Assembly: GCA_021792135.1 (NCBI GenBank)
Contig: JAJYVF010000014.1
Coordinates: forward strand, 1-64,000
From: Acidobacteriota bacterium
Lineage (GTDB): Bacteria; Acidobacteriota; Terriglobia; Terriglobales; Acidobacteriaceae
Reading direction: 5' to 3'
Length of the DNA stretch: 64,000 nt
A program made the position numbers and the translations under genes. The notes under the pieces were generated by a model that was given only the letters and a program-made list of their open reading frames with translations, was not told where the DNA came from and ran no database searches. Numbering within the stretch: the first letter of the stretch is position 1; every line of letters starts with the position of its first letter. This document shows positions 8,233 through 17,300 of this stretch, one piece after another.

Positions 8233-8532
8233 ATGACACAAAGCAACGGAATAGGGCTTCCGCCCCCCCGAACTAATCGGGAAGGTCTCGGCCGACTCTG
8301 CATCAATCTGGGCCAGGTTGATACAAGCTCGGCCGAGACCCCTGCAAACTCGGCCGGCCATGCCGCAATCTCGGCCGAATCGCAACTGATATTGTTTCAA
8401 TTACCTGCCTCGGCTTCGGCCGAACATGAAGCAAACTCGGCCGGCTTTGCCTCAAACTCGGCTGAGCCGCAACTCACCTGTTTCGAGACACATACCGGCG
8501 CGTCAATCTCCATATCCCCGCTAAGTCCCTGA
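8233..8532 (+). CDS. Possible small repeat protein, unsupported by homology
   Basis: A 99-codon frame starts at ATG 8233 and spans two consecutive 29-residue repeats with the consensus SAExxANSAGxAxxSAExQLxxF. The reading frame is open through both and the repeat length (87 bp) is a multiple of three, which is what a coding repeat would show. Against it, there is no ribosome binding site, no recognisable domain, and the partial upstream copy at 8288-8328 is out of frame. It could be a small secreted or surface-exposed low-complexity peptide, or simply a DNA repeat. Confidence 0.25.
   Translation: MTQSNGIGLPPPRTNREGLGRLCINLGQVDTSSAETPANSAGHAAISAESQLILFQLPASASAEHEANSAGFASNSAEPQLTCFETHTGASISISPLSP
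8288..8502. repeat. 87-bp tandem repeat with TCGGCCGA palindromes
   Basis: Two full units, 8329-8415 and 8416-8502, are aligned without gaps. A partial diverged unit precedes them at 8288-8328. Each unit carries the octamer TCGGCCGA or the near-variant TCGGCCGG, so the palindrome occurs at about 8288, 8329, 8350, 8371, 8416 and 8437. Confidence 0.7.
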
Positions 8533-8664
8533 AAACAGGACAGCGGGGCCCGGCGCCCCCTGAATTTTTTTTCAGATATCCTGGAGGGGTTGAAATCGCT
8601 TCAGCCCGCCCGGGTTGGACACCTGCGTAAGCCACATCGCTCCTGAGGAGTAGCTGCTCGTACC

Positions 8665-10119
8665 ATGAACCCGCCCCAGCCAGCCCAACCCGCGGCCCCC
8701 GCCGAAGCCCTGACCCCTTCGACGAAGAGCCTCCTCCCCTGGCTGGTCGCCGTCGCCTTCTTCATGGAGTCCCTCGACACCACCATCCTCAACACCGCCG
8801 TCCCGGTTGTCGCCAAAGCCCTCGACGTCACCCCGCTGGCCATGAAAGCGGTCCTGGCCAGCTATACCCTCGCGCTCGCCGTCTTCATCCCCATCAGCGG
8901 CTGGATGGCCGACCGCTTCGGCACCCGCCGCGTCTTCGCCTCCGCCATCGGCATCTTCATCCTCGGCTCCCTGCTCTGCGGCATCTCCACCAACATCCAC
9001 GAACTTGTCCTCTGCCGCGTCCTCCAGGGCTGCGGCGGCGCCATGATGGTCCCCGTCGGCCGCCTCACCCTGGTCCGCGCCTTCCCCAAACACGAGCTCG
9101 TCCGCGTCATGAGCTTCGTCTCCATCCCCGCTCTGGTCGGCCCCATGCTCGGCCCCATCGCCGGCGGCCTCATCGTCGACTACCTCCATTGGCGCGTCAT
9201 CTTCTTCCTCAACATCCCCATCGGCCTCCTCGGCCTGATCATGGTCTACCTGCACCTGCCCGACTACCGCGAGGAGCAGACTCCGCCCCTCGATCTCCTC
9301 GGCCTGATTCTCTTCGGCTCCGGAATCGCCCTGCTCTCCTATGTCCTCGAGGTCTTCGGCGACCACGCCCTCAGCGCCCGCGAGATCGTCGGCCTGCTCG
9401 CCATCTCCTGTGCCCTCCTTCTCGGCTACTGGATGCATGCGAAGGGCACGCCCTTTCCTCTGCTTCGGCTCTCGCTTTTCCGGATTCGCACCTTCCGCGC
9501 CGCGGTCGGCGGCGGATTCATCACCCGCCTGGGCATTGGTGGCGTGCCCTTTCTCCTGCCGCTGCTCTATCAGGTGGGTCTCGGCTACAGCCCGGTCCTG
9601 TCAGGCCTGCTCATCATGCCCCAGGCGCTCGCCGCCATGATCATGAACTCTGTCGTCACCCGGTTGCTGAACCGCCTCGGCTACCGCTGGATCCTCGTCT
9701 CGAACACCATCCTCATTGGCATCCTGCTGGTGCTCTTCACGCTCATCGGCCTGCACACGCCGCTCTGGCTGATCCTGCTCCTCGCCTTCCTCTATGGCGC
9801 CTTCAGCTCCCTGCAATTCACCAGCATGAACACCCTGGTCTACGCCGACGTCGTCGAGGAGGATACCAGCGCCGCCAGCTCCATCTTCGGCACCGTGCAG
9901 CAGATGGCCCTCAGCTTCGGCGTCGCTCTCGCCGGGTTGGCGACTTCTTTCTTCCTGCCTGAGCGCATCTGGTCGAATCCCGTGGTCTTCATCCACGGCA
10001 TCCACAAGGCGTTCATCGCTCTCGGCGTCCTGACGGTTGTCTCCACCGTGGTCTTCCGCAGCCTGCGCCGCCGCGACGGCCTCTCCATCAGCCGCCAGAA
10101 ACTGGTTCATGCCGGATGA
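8665..10119 (+). CDS. MFS multidrug exporter, DHA2 (EmrB/QacA) family
   Basis: The 484-residue protein has 13-14 hydrophobic segments, as expected for the 14-helix DHA2 drug:proton antiporters. Family motifs are present: LDTTILNTAVP in the first helix, the motif-A loop GWMADRFGTRRVF between helices 2 and 3, and the motif-C GPMLGPIAGGLI. It probably exports toxic or amphipathic compounds from the cytoplasm at the expense of the proton gradient; the substrate cannot be read from sequence. There is no membrane-fusion partner gene next to it, so it is probably not a three-part EmrAB-type pump. It ends three bases before the convergent alditol oxidase stop. Confidence 0.8.
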   Translation: MNPPQPAQPAAPAEALTPSTKSLLPWLVAVAFFMESLDTTILNTAVPVVAKALDVTPLAMKAVLASYTLALAVFIPISGWMADRFGTRRVFASAIGIFILGSLLCGISTNIHELVLCRVLQGCGGAMMVPVGRLTLVRAFPKHELVRVMSFVSIPALVGPMLGPIAGGLIVDYLHWRVIFFLNIPIGLLGLIMVYLHLPDYREEQTPPLDLLGLILFGSGIALLSYVLEVFGDHALSAREIVGLLAISCALLLGYWMHAKGTPFPLLRLSLFRIRTFRAAVGGGFITRLGIGGVPFLLPLLYQVGLGYSPVLSGLLIMPQALAAMIMNSVVTRLLNRLGYRWILVSNTILIGILLVLFTLIGLHTPLWLILLLAFLYGAFSSLQFTSMNTLVYADVVEEDTSAASSIFGTVQQMALSFGVALAGLATSFFLPERIWSNPVVFIHGIHKAFIALGVLTVVSTVVFRSLRRRDGLSISRQKLVHAG

Positions 10120-10122
10120 AGG

Positions 10123-11463
10123 CTATGCGCTGTATAGATTCGTCCGGAGGTACTGGTTCCGGAATTTGCCCTCCGGATCGTACTCCTTCGCCAGCGCCTT
10201 GAAGTCTCTCAGGCGCGCGTACTGCGCCTCGATGGCTTCAGGACTCACCGTGAACAGCTTCGCCCAGTGCGGGCGCGGCTGGAACGGCTTCAGCTTCGCC
10301 TCGATGTGAGGAAGAATCGTCTTCACCGCCGGCCACTCCGGTTTCCACGTGAAGTGAATCGCCATCGACCGTCGCTGATAGGCCGTGCTCATCCACAGCT
10401 CATCCGCGTCGATCGTGCGCAGCTCGGTGACAAACAGATGCGGCGTGATCTGGTCCCGCAGCGTCTCCACCGCGCGGATCGCCTCGTACCCGTGTTCCAG
10501 CGGAATCAGATACTCCGTCTGCAGCTCGTGCCCGCTCGAAGGCGTGAAGTTCATCCGGAAATGCGGCAGCCGCTCGTACCATGGCCCCGGAATCCCCATC
10601 TGCTCCGTGCAGGCCTCCGCATCGTGCCCCGTGATCGGGTGCATCTTCACCGTTGCCCTGCGCGCTCCGTAGAACTCCGCGCCCAGAGGCTCGTAGTGGC
10701 GGTCCATGCGCCGCTTGATCCACACCTGCGTCGCCTGGCTGTTCTGCCAGTCGGTGAAGAGGCTGACGCTGTACCCGCTCGCAAACACATCCTCGAGATG
10801 CTCCTCCAGCACTGCAAACGGCAACCCAAGATACACCGTCTGCGCCACTTGATAAGTCGGCTGCACGTCGAGCGTCACCCGCGTCATCACCCCCAGCGCC
10901 CCCAGGTGAACCGCCGCCCCCCGCAGCTTCTCGCCATCCGTGGCCTGCGAAAGGTGCCGGACCTTGCCGTCCGCCGACACGAACTCCAGCCCCGCAACCA
11001 CCGTCGCCAGATTCCCGTTGTGCAGACCCGATCCGTGCGTCGCCGTCGCAATCGCCCCCGCCACCGAGATATGCGGCAGCGAAGCCAGGTTGTGCAGCGC
11101 AAAACCCTTCGCATCGATCACCGGCGCCAGATCGCCATACCGGATCCCGGCGCCCACCGTAACCGTCTTCGCCGCCGCATCCACATCGATCACATGCAGC
11201 AGCGCGGCCACCTGATGGTGGCTGCTGTCCGCGATCCCGTTGAAGGAGTGCCGCGATCCCAGCGGCCGCAGGTGTGCGCACTCGCGCACCGCCGCCTGCA
11301 CCTCTTCCACGGTTCCCGGCTGGTAGACGCTGTTTGTCGAGTAGGTGTAATTCTCCGACCAGTTCGTTCGCGGCACACTCCCTCCCTGCGCATGCAGCAG
11401 GCGCGACAGCATGCTGCCCGTCAGTGCCGCGCCCGAGGCCTTCAGAAACTCTCGCTTATCCAT
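10123..11463 (-). CDS. FAD-dependent alditol oxidase (AldO/xylitol oxidase type)
   Basis: This protein of 446 residues has a VAO-type FAD-binding domain followed by the alditol/arabinono-lactone oxidase C-terminal domain. It follows the pattern of bacterial alditol oxidase over its whole length: NWSENYTYS at residue 34, the flavin-attachment motif LGSRHSFN with H72 as the covalent ligand, LASLPHISVAGAIATATHGSG, GALGVMTRVTLDV, SVSLFTDW, and the active-site-lining HWAKLFTV near the C-terminus. Alditol oxidases convert sugar alcohols such as xylitol or sorbitol to aldoses with production of hydrogen peroxide. An N-terminal segment MDKREFLKASGAALTGSML resembles a Tat-type signal with only one arginine at the twin position, so export is uncertain. 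The start is ATG 11463 with AGAGGAAG upstream. It lies 134 bases after the beta-galactosidase gene on the same strand. Confidence 0.85.
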   Translation of the reverse strand: MDKREFLKASGAALTGSMLSRLLHAQGGSVPRTNWSENYTYSTNSVYQPGTVEEVQAAVRECAHLRPLGSRHSFNGIADSSHHQVAALLHVIDVDAAAKTVTVGAGIRYGDLAPVIDAKGFALHNLASLPHISVAGAIATATHGSGLHNGNLATVVAGLEFVSADGKVRHLSQATDGEKLRGAAVHLGALGVMTRVTLDVQPTYQVAQTVYLGLPFAVLEEHLEDVFASGYSVSLFTDWQNSQATQVWIKRRMDRHYEPLGAEFYGARRATVKMHPITGHDAEACTEQMGIPGPWYERLPHFRMNFTPSSGHELQTEYLIPLEHGYEAIRAVETLRDQITPHLFVTELRTIDADELWMSTAYQRRSMAIHFTWKPEWPAVKTILPHIEAKLKPFQPRPHWAKLFTVSPEAIEAQYARLRDFKALAKEYDPEGKFRNQYLRTNLYSA

Positions 11464-11597
11464 CCGCTTCCTCTCGCATTCACCGGCAATCAGAGCGTCC
11501 CTGCATGTATAGCCCCTCCGGACGAATCGAAGCAAACCGCATCGGCCCCCGTGAACTTCCGCACGCGGGATTCGCTCTGCCTGGTCGTCAGAGCCGC

Positions 11598-14120
11598 TTA
11601 CGACACCGCCGGCCGCAGTTCCGCTTTCCGGGTCGCGATGGTGATCGTCGCCGCACGGACTCCGGTTGCCGAATCCTGCGGCTCGTGCGCCTCCACCGTG
11701 ATCGCGCCCGGCGTCTTTGTCCCCTGCACAATGACCTGCGCCAGCCCGTTAAAAAGTGACCGCGCTGGTTGCTTATCCGATTCCTGGCAGTTGGGGTCGC
11801 CGTTCCCCACGCCCAGCAGCGTCCCATCGCCGGTGATTCTGAAATGGAGCAGGTTGTCCGCCGTGGGCACCAGCCGCCCCTGTGCGTCGAGCGCCTCCAC
11901 GCGCAGAATGGCAATGTCCTCGCCGTCGGCATTGATCGTCGTCCTGTCCGCCGTCAGCCGGAGGCTCGCCGGTTGGCCGGTCGTCTCCCGCTTGTCCGTG
12001 AGGACGACGCTGCCATTCTTATACCCGCGCGCCTCCAGTGTCCCCGGCGCATACTTCACCGTCCACGCAAGATGCGTCAGCGGCTGGACCTTCTTCCGCC
12101 CCTGGCTCGCGCCGTTGAGGAGCACTTCCACCTCGTCCAGGTTCGAATGCACCCAGACCTGGATCGGCTCGCCCTCGCGCTGCTCCCAGTTCCAGTGCGG
12201 CAGCAGATGCAGGCACGGCTCCTTTCCCCACCAGGCTCGGTAGTAGTAGAAGTTATCTTTTGGGAAACCGCAGGTATCCACAATGCCAAACTGTGAGCTG
12301 ATCGACGGCCACCCGTAGGGAGTCGGCTCGCCGCGATAATCGAATCCCGTCCAGACAAACCCGCCGGGCAGGAATTCGCGCGTCGCATAGAACTTCCACC
12401 ATTCCTCGGCGAGTTCCCCCCACGGCGGGCGATTCAGGTCGTAGGCGCTCACCCAGTTGCGCAGCTTGTCGGTGATGTAAATGCCGCGTGTCGAGACGGT
12501 GCTCGCGGTCTCCGAGCCCACCAGCGGCTGCTGCGGCTGCTTGCGGTGGTAGTCGTCGATTGCGCCCAGGTTGTAGTTGATCCCTTCCACATCCAGTGCC
12601 TTCGAGATCCCCAGCCCGTAGCTGCCGTTCACCGCCGCCGTGCACAGCCGCGTCGGATCGAGTTCGTGCGAGCGCCGCACCATGTCGGCCATCACCCGCT
12701 CTCCCTGCTCGTCTTTCTGCAGCTCCCACTCCTCATTGCCCATGGACCACAGGATGACCGAAGGGCTGTTGCGATAGCGCCGGATCATTGTCTCCAGCTG
12801 CGCCAGCCCCTCCGGATTGGCGCTCATCATGCGCGTCTCGCACATCATCATCATGCCCATGCGGTCGCAGGCTTCCACCCACTCCGGTGTCGGCATGTTG
12901 TGTGAGGTGCGCACGGCATTGCCGCCCATGTCTTTCAGCACCGAAAGGCGATACACCTGCAACCGGTCCGGCAGCGCCGCGCCCACGCCGGCATGATCCT
13001 GGTGGTTACAGGTGCCCTGGATCAGAGTCCGCCTGCCGTTCAGGAAGAAGCCCTTGTCCGCATCGAAGGCGATGGTGCGCACGCCGAAGTCCACCCGCTC
13101 GGCATCCCGCACCTTGCCCTCTGACTCAACGGCCACCAGCGCGGAGTAGAGATGGGGCGTCTCCGGCGACCATAATGCGGGAGAAGGAATCCTCGCGGTC
13201 GCCGTGTAGGTGGCCGAGCCATCCACCGGAATGGCCTGCGCCGCACCCTCCGCGCTTGCTACCGTGCGCCCATCGGCATCGAGAATCTGCCACCGGACCT
13301 GGGGATTCTCGGTCTGGGTGCCCTGGTTCTTTACGACCGTCGCCAGCGCAAGCTGCGCCCCATTCCCCTGCACATCAGGGCGCACATAGCTCTCCCACTG
13401 GCCGAGGTGCAGCGGATCGGTCCTCGTCAGCCACACATGGCGGTAAATGCCCGCGCCCTCATAAAACCATCCGTCGCCGAAGCTGGCATCCATGCGCACC
13501 GTGATGGCATTCCGCCCACCATAGTTCAGGAAATCCGAGAGATCGAAGCTGAAGGGCACATAGCCGTTGTCGTTGCGCCCGATGAAGCAGCCGTTGACGA
13601 AGACCAGCGCGCTGCGAAAGGCCCCATCGAAGTCCACAGAGATCCGCCGCCCGGCATCTCCTTTCGGAATGTCGAAGACCCGCCGGTACCAGCCCACGCT
13701 GGTCGCCGGATACTTGCGGCCCAGAGGCTTGTAGCCGTGGCTCTTGAGATCCTCGTCCCACACGAAGGGCAGTTCCACCGCCCAGTCGTGCGGCAGATTC
13801 AGCGGCCGCCACTTCGAGTCGTCGAAATCGGCCATGGCGAACTTGAACTCGCCCGTCTTCGAGAAATCTCCCTGGTCCTTGCCGAAGTCCAGATCCTTTA
13901 CCGGATCGTCGGCATTCCCCTGAAAGAACTTCCAGTGGAAATCGAACAGCAGACGCTCCCGGGGAGCCACGGCGCCCGGCGCACTGCCCTCCGCGTGGGA
14001 CTGAACCCCGCTCAGAAGGGCTTCGGCAAGGCCGGAGTGCGAAACCACCCCGGCGGCAGACAGAGCAAGTCCCGACTGCAGAAGACTGCGGCGTGTTATC
14101 TGTGGCATGCGCCCCATCAT
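11598..14120 (-). CDS. Tat-exported GH2 beta-galactosidase-like glycoside hydrolase
   Basis: The 840-residue protein has a twin-arginine signal (ITRRSLLQSGLALSAAG) near its N-terminus. It then has the GH2 layout: sugar-binding jelly roll (about 55-240, WKFFQGN, LPHDWAVELPF, GWYRRVFDIP, GFIGRNDNGYVPF), immunoglobulin-like domain (about 240-350), TIM barrel (about 355-650), and C-terminal beta domains. The acid/base is E463 in SMGNEEWE and the probable nucleophile is E537 in VGSETAS. It hydrolyses beta-galactosides or related glycans outside the cytoplasm. No ribosome binding site stands out; ATG 14120 is chosen, but ATG 14108 (MPQITRRS) is equally possible. It is followed by the alditol oxidase gene, perhaps co-transcribed. 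Confidence 0.85.
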   Translation of the reverse strand: MMGRMPQITRRSLLQSGLALSAAGVVSHSGLAEALLSGVQSHAEGSAPGAVAPRERLLFDFHWKFFQGNADDPVKDLDFGKDQGDFSKTGEFKFAMADFDDSKWRPLNLPHDWAVELPFVWDEDLKSHGYKPLGRKYPATSVGWYRRVFDIPKGDAGRRISVDFDGAFRSALVFVNGCFIGRNDNGYVPFSFDLSDFLNYGGRNAITVRMDASFGDGWFYEGAGIYRHVWLTRTDPLHLGQWESYVRPDVQGNGAQLALATVVKNQGTQTENPQVRWQILDADGRTVASAEGAAQAIPVDGSATYTATARIPSPALWSPETPHLYSALVAVESEGKVRDAERVDFGVRTIAFDADKGFFLNGRRTLIQGTCNHQDHAGVGAALPDRLQVYRLSVLKDMGGNAVRTSHNMPTPEWVEACDRMGMMMMCETRMMSANPEGLAQLETMIRRYRNSPSVILWSMGNEEWELQKDEQGERVMADMVRRSHELDPTRLCTAAVNGSYGLGISKALDVEGINYNLGAIDDYHRKQPQQPLVGSETASTVSTRGIYITDKLRNWVSAYDLNRPPWGELAEEWWKFYATREFLPGGFVWTGFDYRGEPTPYGWPSISSQFGIVDTCGFPKDNFYYYRAWWGKEPCLHLLPHWNWEQREGEPIQVWVHSNLDEVEVLLNGASQGRKKVQPLTHLAWTVKYAPGTLEARGYKNGSVVLTDKRETTGQPASLRLTADRTTINADGEDIAILRVEALDAQGRLVPTADNLLHFRITGDGTLLGVGNGDPNCQESDKQPARSLFNGLAQVIVQGTKTPGAITVEAHEPQDSATGVRAATITIATRKAELRPAVS

Positions 14121-14341
14121 ATTGACCGGTTCGAAACACCGCAAACTACGAGCAGCAGTGCGGCGGGCACACCCGCCTGTTGCCAGATCTCCTTCCGCCG
14201 AGCCACCTCCGTAACTCTCCCCTCATCCAATCGCGAGCCTTTCCTGCAGCCCACCGTCCGGTTTCGGTATCATTCGCTGTACTGCTCCGTGGGCAACGGT
14301 GGAAAAGGCCAGGCCTCCTCAGCGCGTCTAAGAGAAATATC

Positions 14342-17300
14342 ATGATGGAATTCCACATTTCGCGTGAGGTCCGCGACCGCTACCAGGTCAGCGATACGCT
14401 GTTCAACTTCGTCGGCAATGTGATCTTCGGCGATCTCGGCTCCTGCCGGGAACTGGCGCACCGGATGAACGAAGTTCGCTCCGCCTCCGGCCAGACGGAG
14501 GTGATCAATCCCGGCGCCCTCTTCGCCATGGGCCTCATCGACGAGATCAGCCATGCCATCGTGGCCCGCTACCGGCAAAGCCGCGATCCTCAGGTCACCC
14601 AGGCCGCGCTCGAGTGGCTCACGGCCCGCATCGGCGAAGACCATGTCGAACATCTGCTCCGCGCCTTTGCCGGACAGTTCCCGAATGTACCTGTCTACCG
14701 CGGAGAGGTGAAGCTGAACGAGTGGCTCAACAATTCCAGCGAAGACCTGGCGCATCGCGAAGCTGTGCTTGAAGAGCTGATGCTCCTCTGGCTGGCGAAT
14801 GTGAACCCCGCCTTCCGCCCTTTCCGCGAGCTCTTCGACGATAAGGAACTGGCGCAGAATACCGCCTACCCGCAGGTCACGTCGCAGCTGGGCAGCTACT
14901 TCGCCACACGCCCGGAAACCGGCATGGGCCGCGGCAACCTCATCGACCTGCTGCGTGCGCCGATGGAAGCCGCCCCCGATTCTCTCTCCGCGCAGCTCGC
15001 CTGGATTCGCGAGAACTGGGCGGACTTGCTCGGTGAAAACCTGCGCAAGGTCCTGCTCGCGGTCGATGTCCTCAAAGAAGAAGAGCTGGCCATCTGGATG
15101 CGCTTTCATCCAGGCGCCCATCTCCGGGCACAGGGCGGCGTTACCTCCACCTCCGAGGTTCCCGATTTCCGCCGCCATCCCGGCGATCTCGAGTACGAAC
15201 GCTTCAGTGCCGATCAGGAGTGGATGCCCAACGTCGTCATGATCGCCAAGAGCACCTACGTGTGGCTCGCGCAGCTCTCGCGCCAGCACGGCCGCGCCAT
15301 CGAGCGCCTCGATCAGATCCCCGATGAAGAACTGGAGCAGCTTGCCAGCCGCGGCATGAATGCCTTGTGGCTGATCGGCGTGTGGGAGCGCAGCCGCGCC
15401 TCGCAGACCATCAAGCGCATGCGCGGCCAGCACGACGCCGTGGCCTCCGCCTATTCGCTCGACAGCTACCGCATCGCCGACGATCTCGGCGGAGATTATG
15501 CCTACCGCAACCTGCGCGAGCGCGCCGCCCGCTACGGCATTCGGCTCGCCAGCGATATGGTTCCGAACCACATGGGCATCGATTCGCCCTGGGTGGTCGA
15601 GCATCCCGAGTGGTTTCTCTCCCGCCCTGACCGTCCCTGGCCGGGCTACAGCTACAACGGCCCGGATCTTTCCCACGACGGCCGCGCCGAAATCAAAATC
15701 GAGGACCACTACTACGACCAGAGCGATGCCGCGGTCGTCTTCCAGCGCCGCGACAACGCCAGCGGCCACATCCAGTACATCTACCACGGCAATGACGGCA
15801 CCAGCTTCCCCTGGAACGACACCGCCCAGCTCAACTACCTGCGAGCCGATGTTCGGGAGCAGGTCATCCAGACGATCCTGCACGTCGCGCGCATGTTCCC
15901 CATCATCCGCTTTGATGCGGCCATGACGCTGGCCCGCCGCCACGTCCAGCGCCTGTGGTTTCCGCTGCCCGGCAGCGGCGGCTCCATCCCCTCGCGTGCC
16001 GAATGCGCCATGACGCAGGAGCAGTTCGACGCCGCTATGCCCCACGAGTTCTGGCGTGAAGTGGTCGACCGCGTCGCCGCCGAGGTTCCCGGCACCCTGC
16101 TGCTGGCCGAAGCTTTCTGGCTGCTCGAGGGCTACTTCGTCCGCACGCTGGGGATGCACCGCGTCTACAACAGCGCCTTCATGAACATGCTGCGCGACGA
16201 GGACAATGCCAAGTACCGCTCGGTCATCAAGAACACCATCGAGTTCGACCCCGACATCCTGAAGCGCTATGTCAACTTCATGAGCAATCCCGACGAGCGC
16301 ACCGCCATCGACCAGTTCGGCACCGGCGACAAATACTTCGGAGTCTGCACCATGATGGCGACGCTGCCGGGCCTGCCCATGTTCGGTCATGGCCAGATCG
16401 AGGCCTTCAGCGAAAAATACGGCATGGAGTACAAGCGCCCGCGCTACGAGGAGACGCCTAACTGGCACCTGGTGGAGCGCCATCAGCGGGAGATCGCTCC
16501 GCTGCTCAGGAACCGCCGCCTCTTCGCCGAAAGCGCCCACTTCGCCCTCTTCGATTTCTGGCGCGACGACGGTAAAGTCGACGAAAACGTCTTTGCGTGG
16601 TCCAACCGCCTCGGTGATCAGCGCGCCCTCGTCGTGTACCACAACAAATTCGCAAGCACCGCCGGAACCCTGCACCGCTCCTGCGCCCGCATCGACAAAG
16701 GCAGCGGGAGCCTCTTCCAGAACCAGCTCCACGAAGCTCTCGACCTCCATGGCAACGAAGGCCAGGTCCTCGCCTTTCAGGACAGTATCAGCGGCCTGCA
16801 TTACCTCCGCCGCCTGAGCGAGATCCGCGGCCAGGGCCTCTTCCTCGAGCTGCACGCATACCAGTGCCACGTCTTCCAGAACTGGCGCCCGATGCACAGC
16901 ACCGCCGAGTTTCCCTGGAACGCCTTGTGCACCGACCTCAACGGCTCCGGCGTCTGGAGCCTCGATGATGCGATGGCGAAGTTCAAACTGCGCCCGGTGC
17001 ACGAAGCTCTCCGCCGCGCCCTCGACGCCAACCTCATTCGCTGCTACTCCGACCTGGTGGAAGGCGAAGCGGTTCCTCACGCGGCGCACATCTCCCATGC
17101 CACCCAGGCGCCCTGCGGCCACGACGAGACCTTTGACGCGCTCATAAACAATGCCGAGGGGTTCTTCCTCGCCGCGCTTACCTCACTCGACGGCGTCCGC
17201 CAGTCCCGGCAACCCGAGCCGTCTGCCTCTCCGAACGGAACCGACGGGCCGGAACGCACAGTAGCCCCCGCTGATTCCAGCGGCTTCCAGCGGCCCCCGG

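Larger units (their letters stand above)
8163..8664. other. Intergenic region with tandem repeat and possible small ORF
   Basis: The 5' end (8165-8190) repeats a motif seen at 1255-1280. The middle holds an 87-bp tandem repeat, described separately, which lies inside a possible 99-codon frame from ATG 8233 to 8532. The remainder to 8664 is the leader of the MFS gene; GAGGAG at about 8646-8651 is its nearest ribosome binding site, although it is rather far from the ATG. Confidence 0.4.

Noticed and set aside
8288-8502. CRISPR array
   Set aside because: The repeats are 87-bp head-to-tail units with no constant-length unique spacers and no cas genes nearby.
10267-12243. 658-codon plus-strand open frame opposite alditol oxidase and beta-galactosidase
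   Set aside because: Arg/His/Pro-rich shadow; both minus-strand genes are supported by motifs.
14270-17122. 950-codon open frame on the minus strand opposite the GH13 gene
   Set aside because: Antisense shadow of a GC-rich gene; Ala/Val/Glu/Gly-biased without domains, while the plus strand shows all GH13 motifs.
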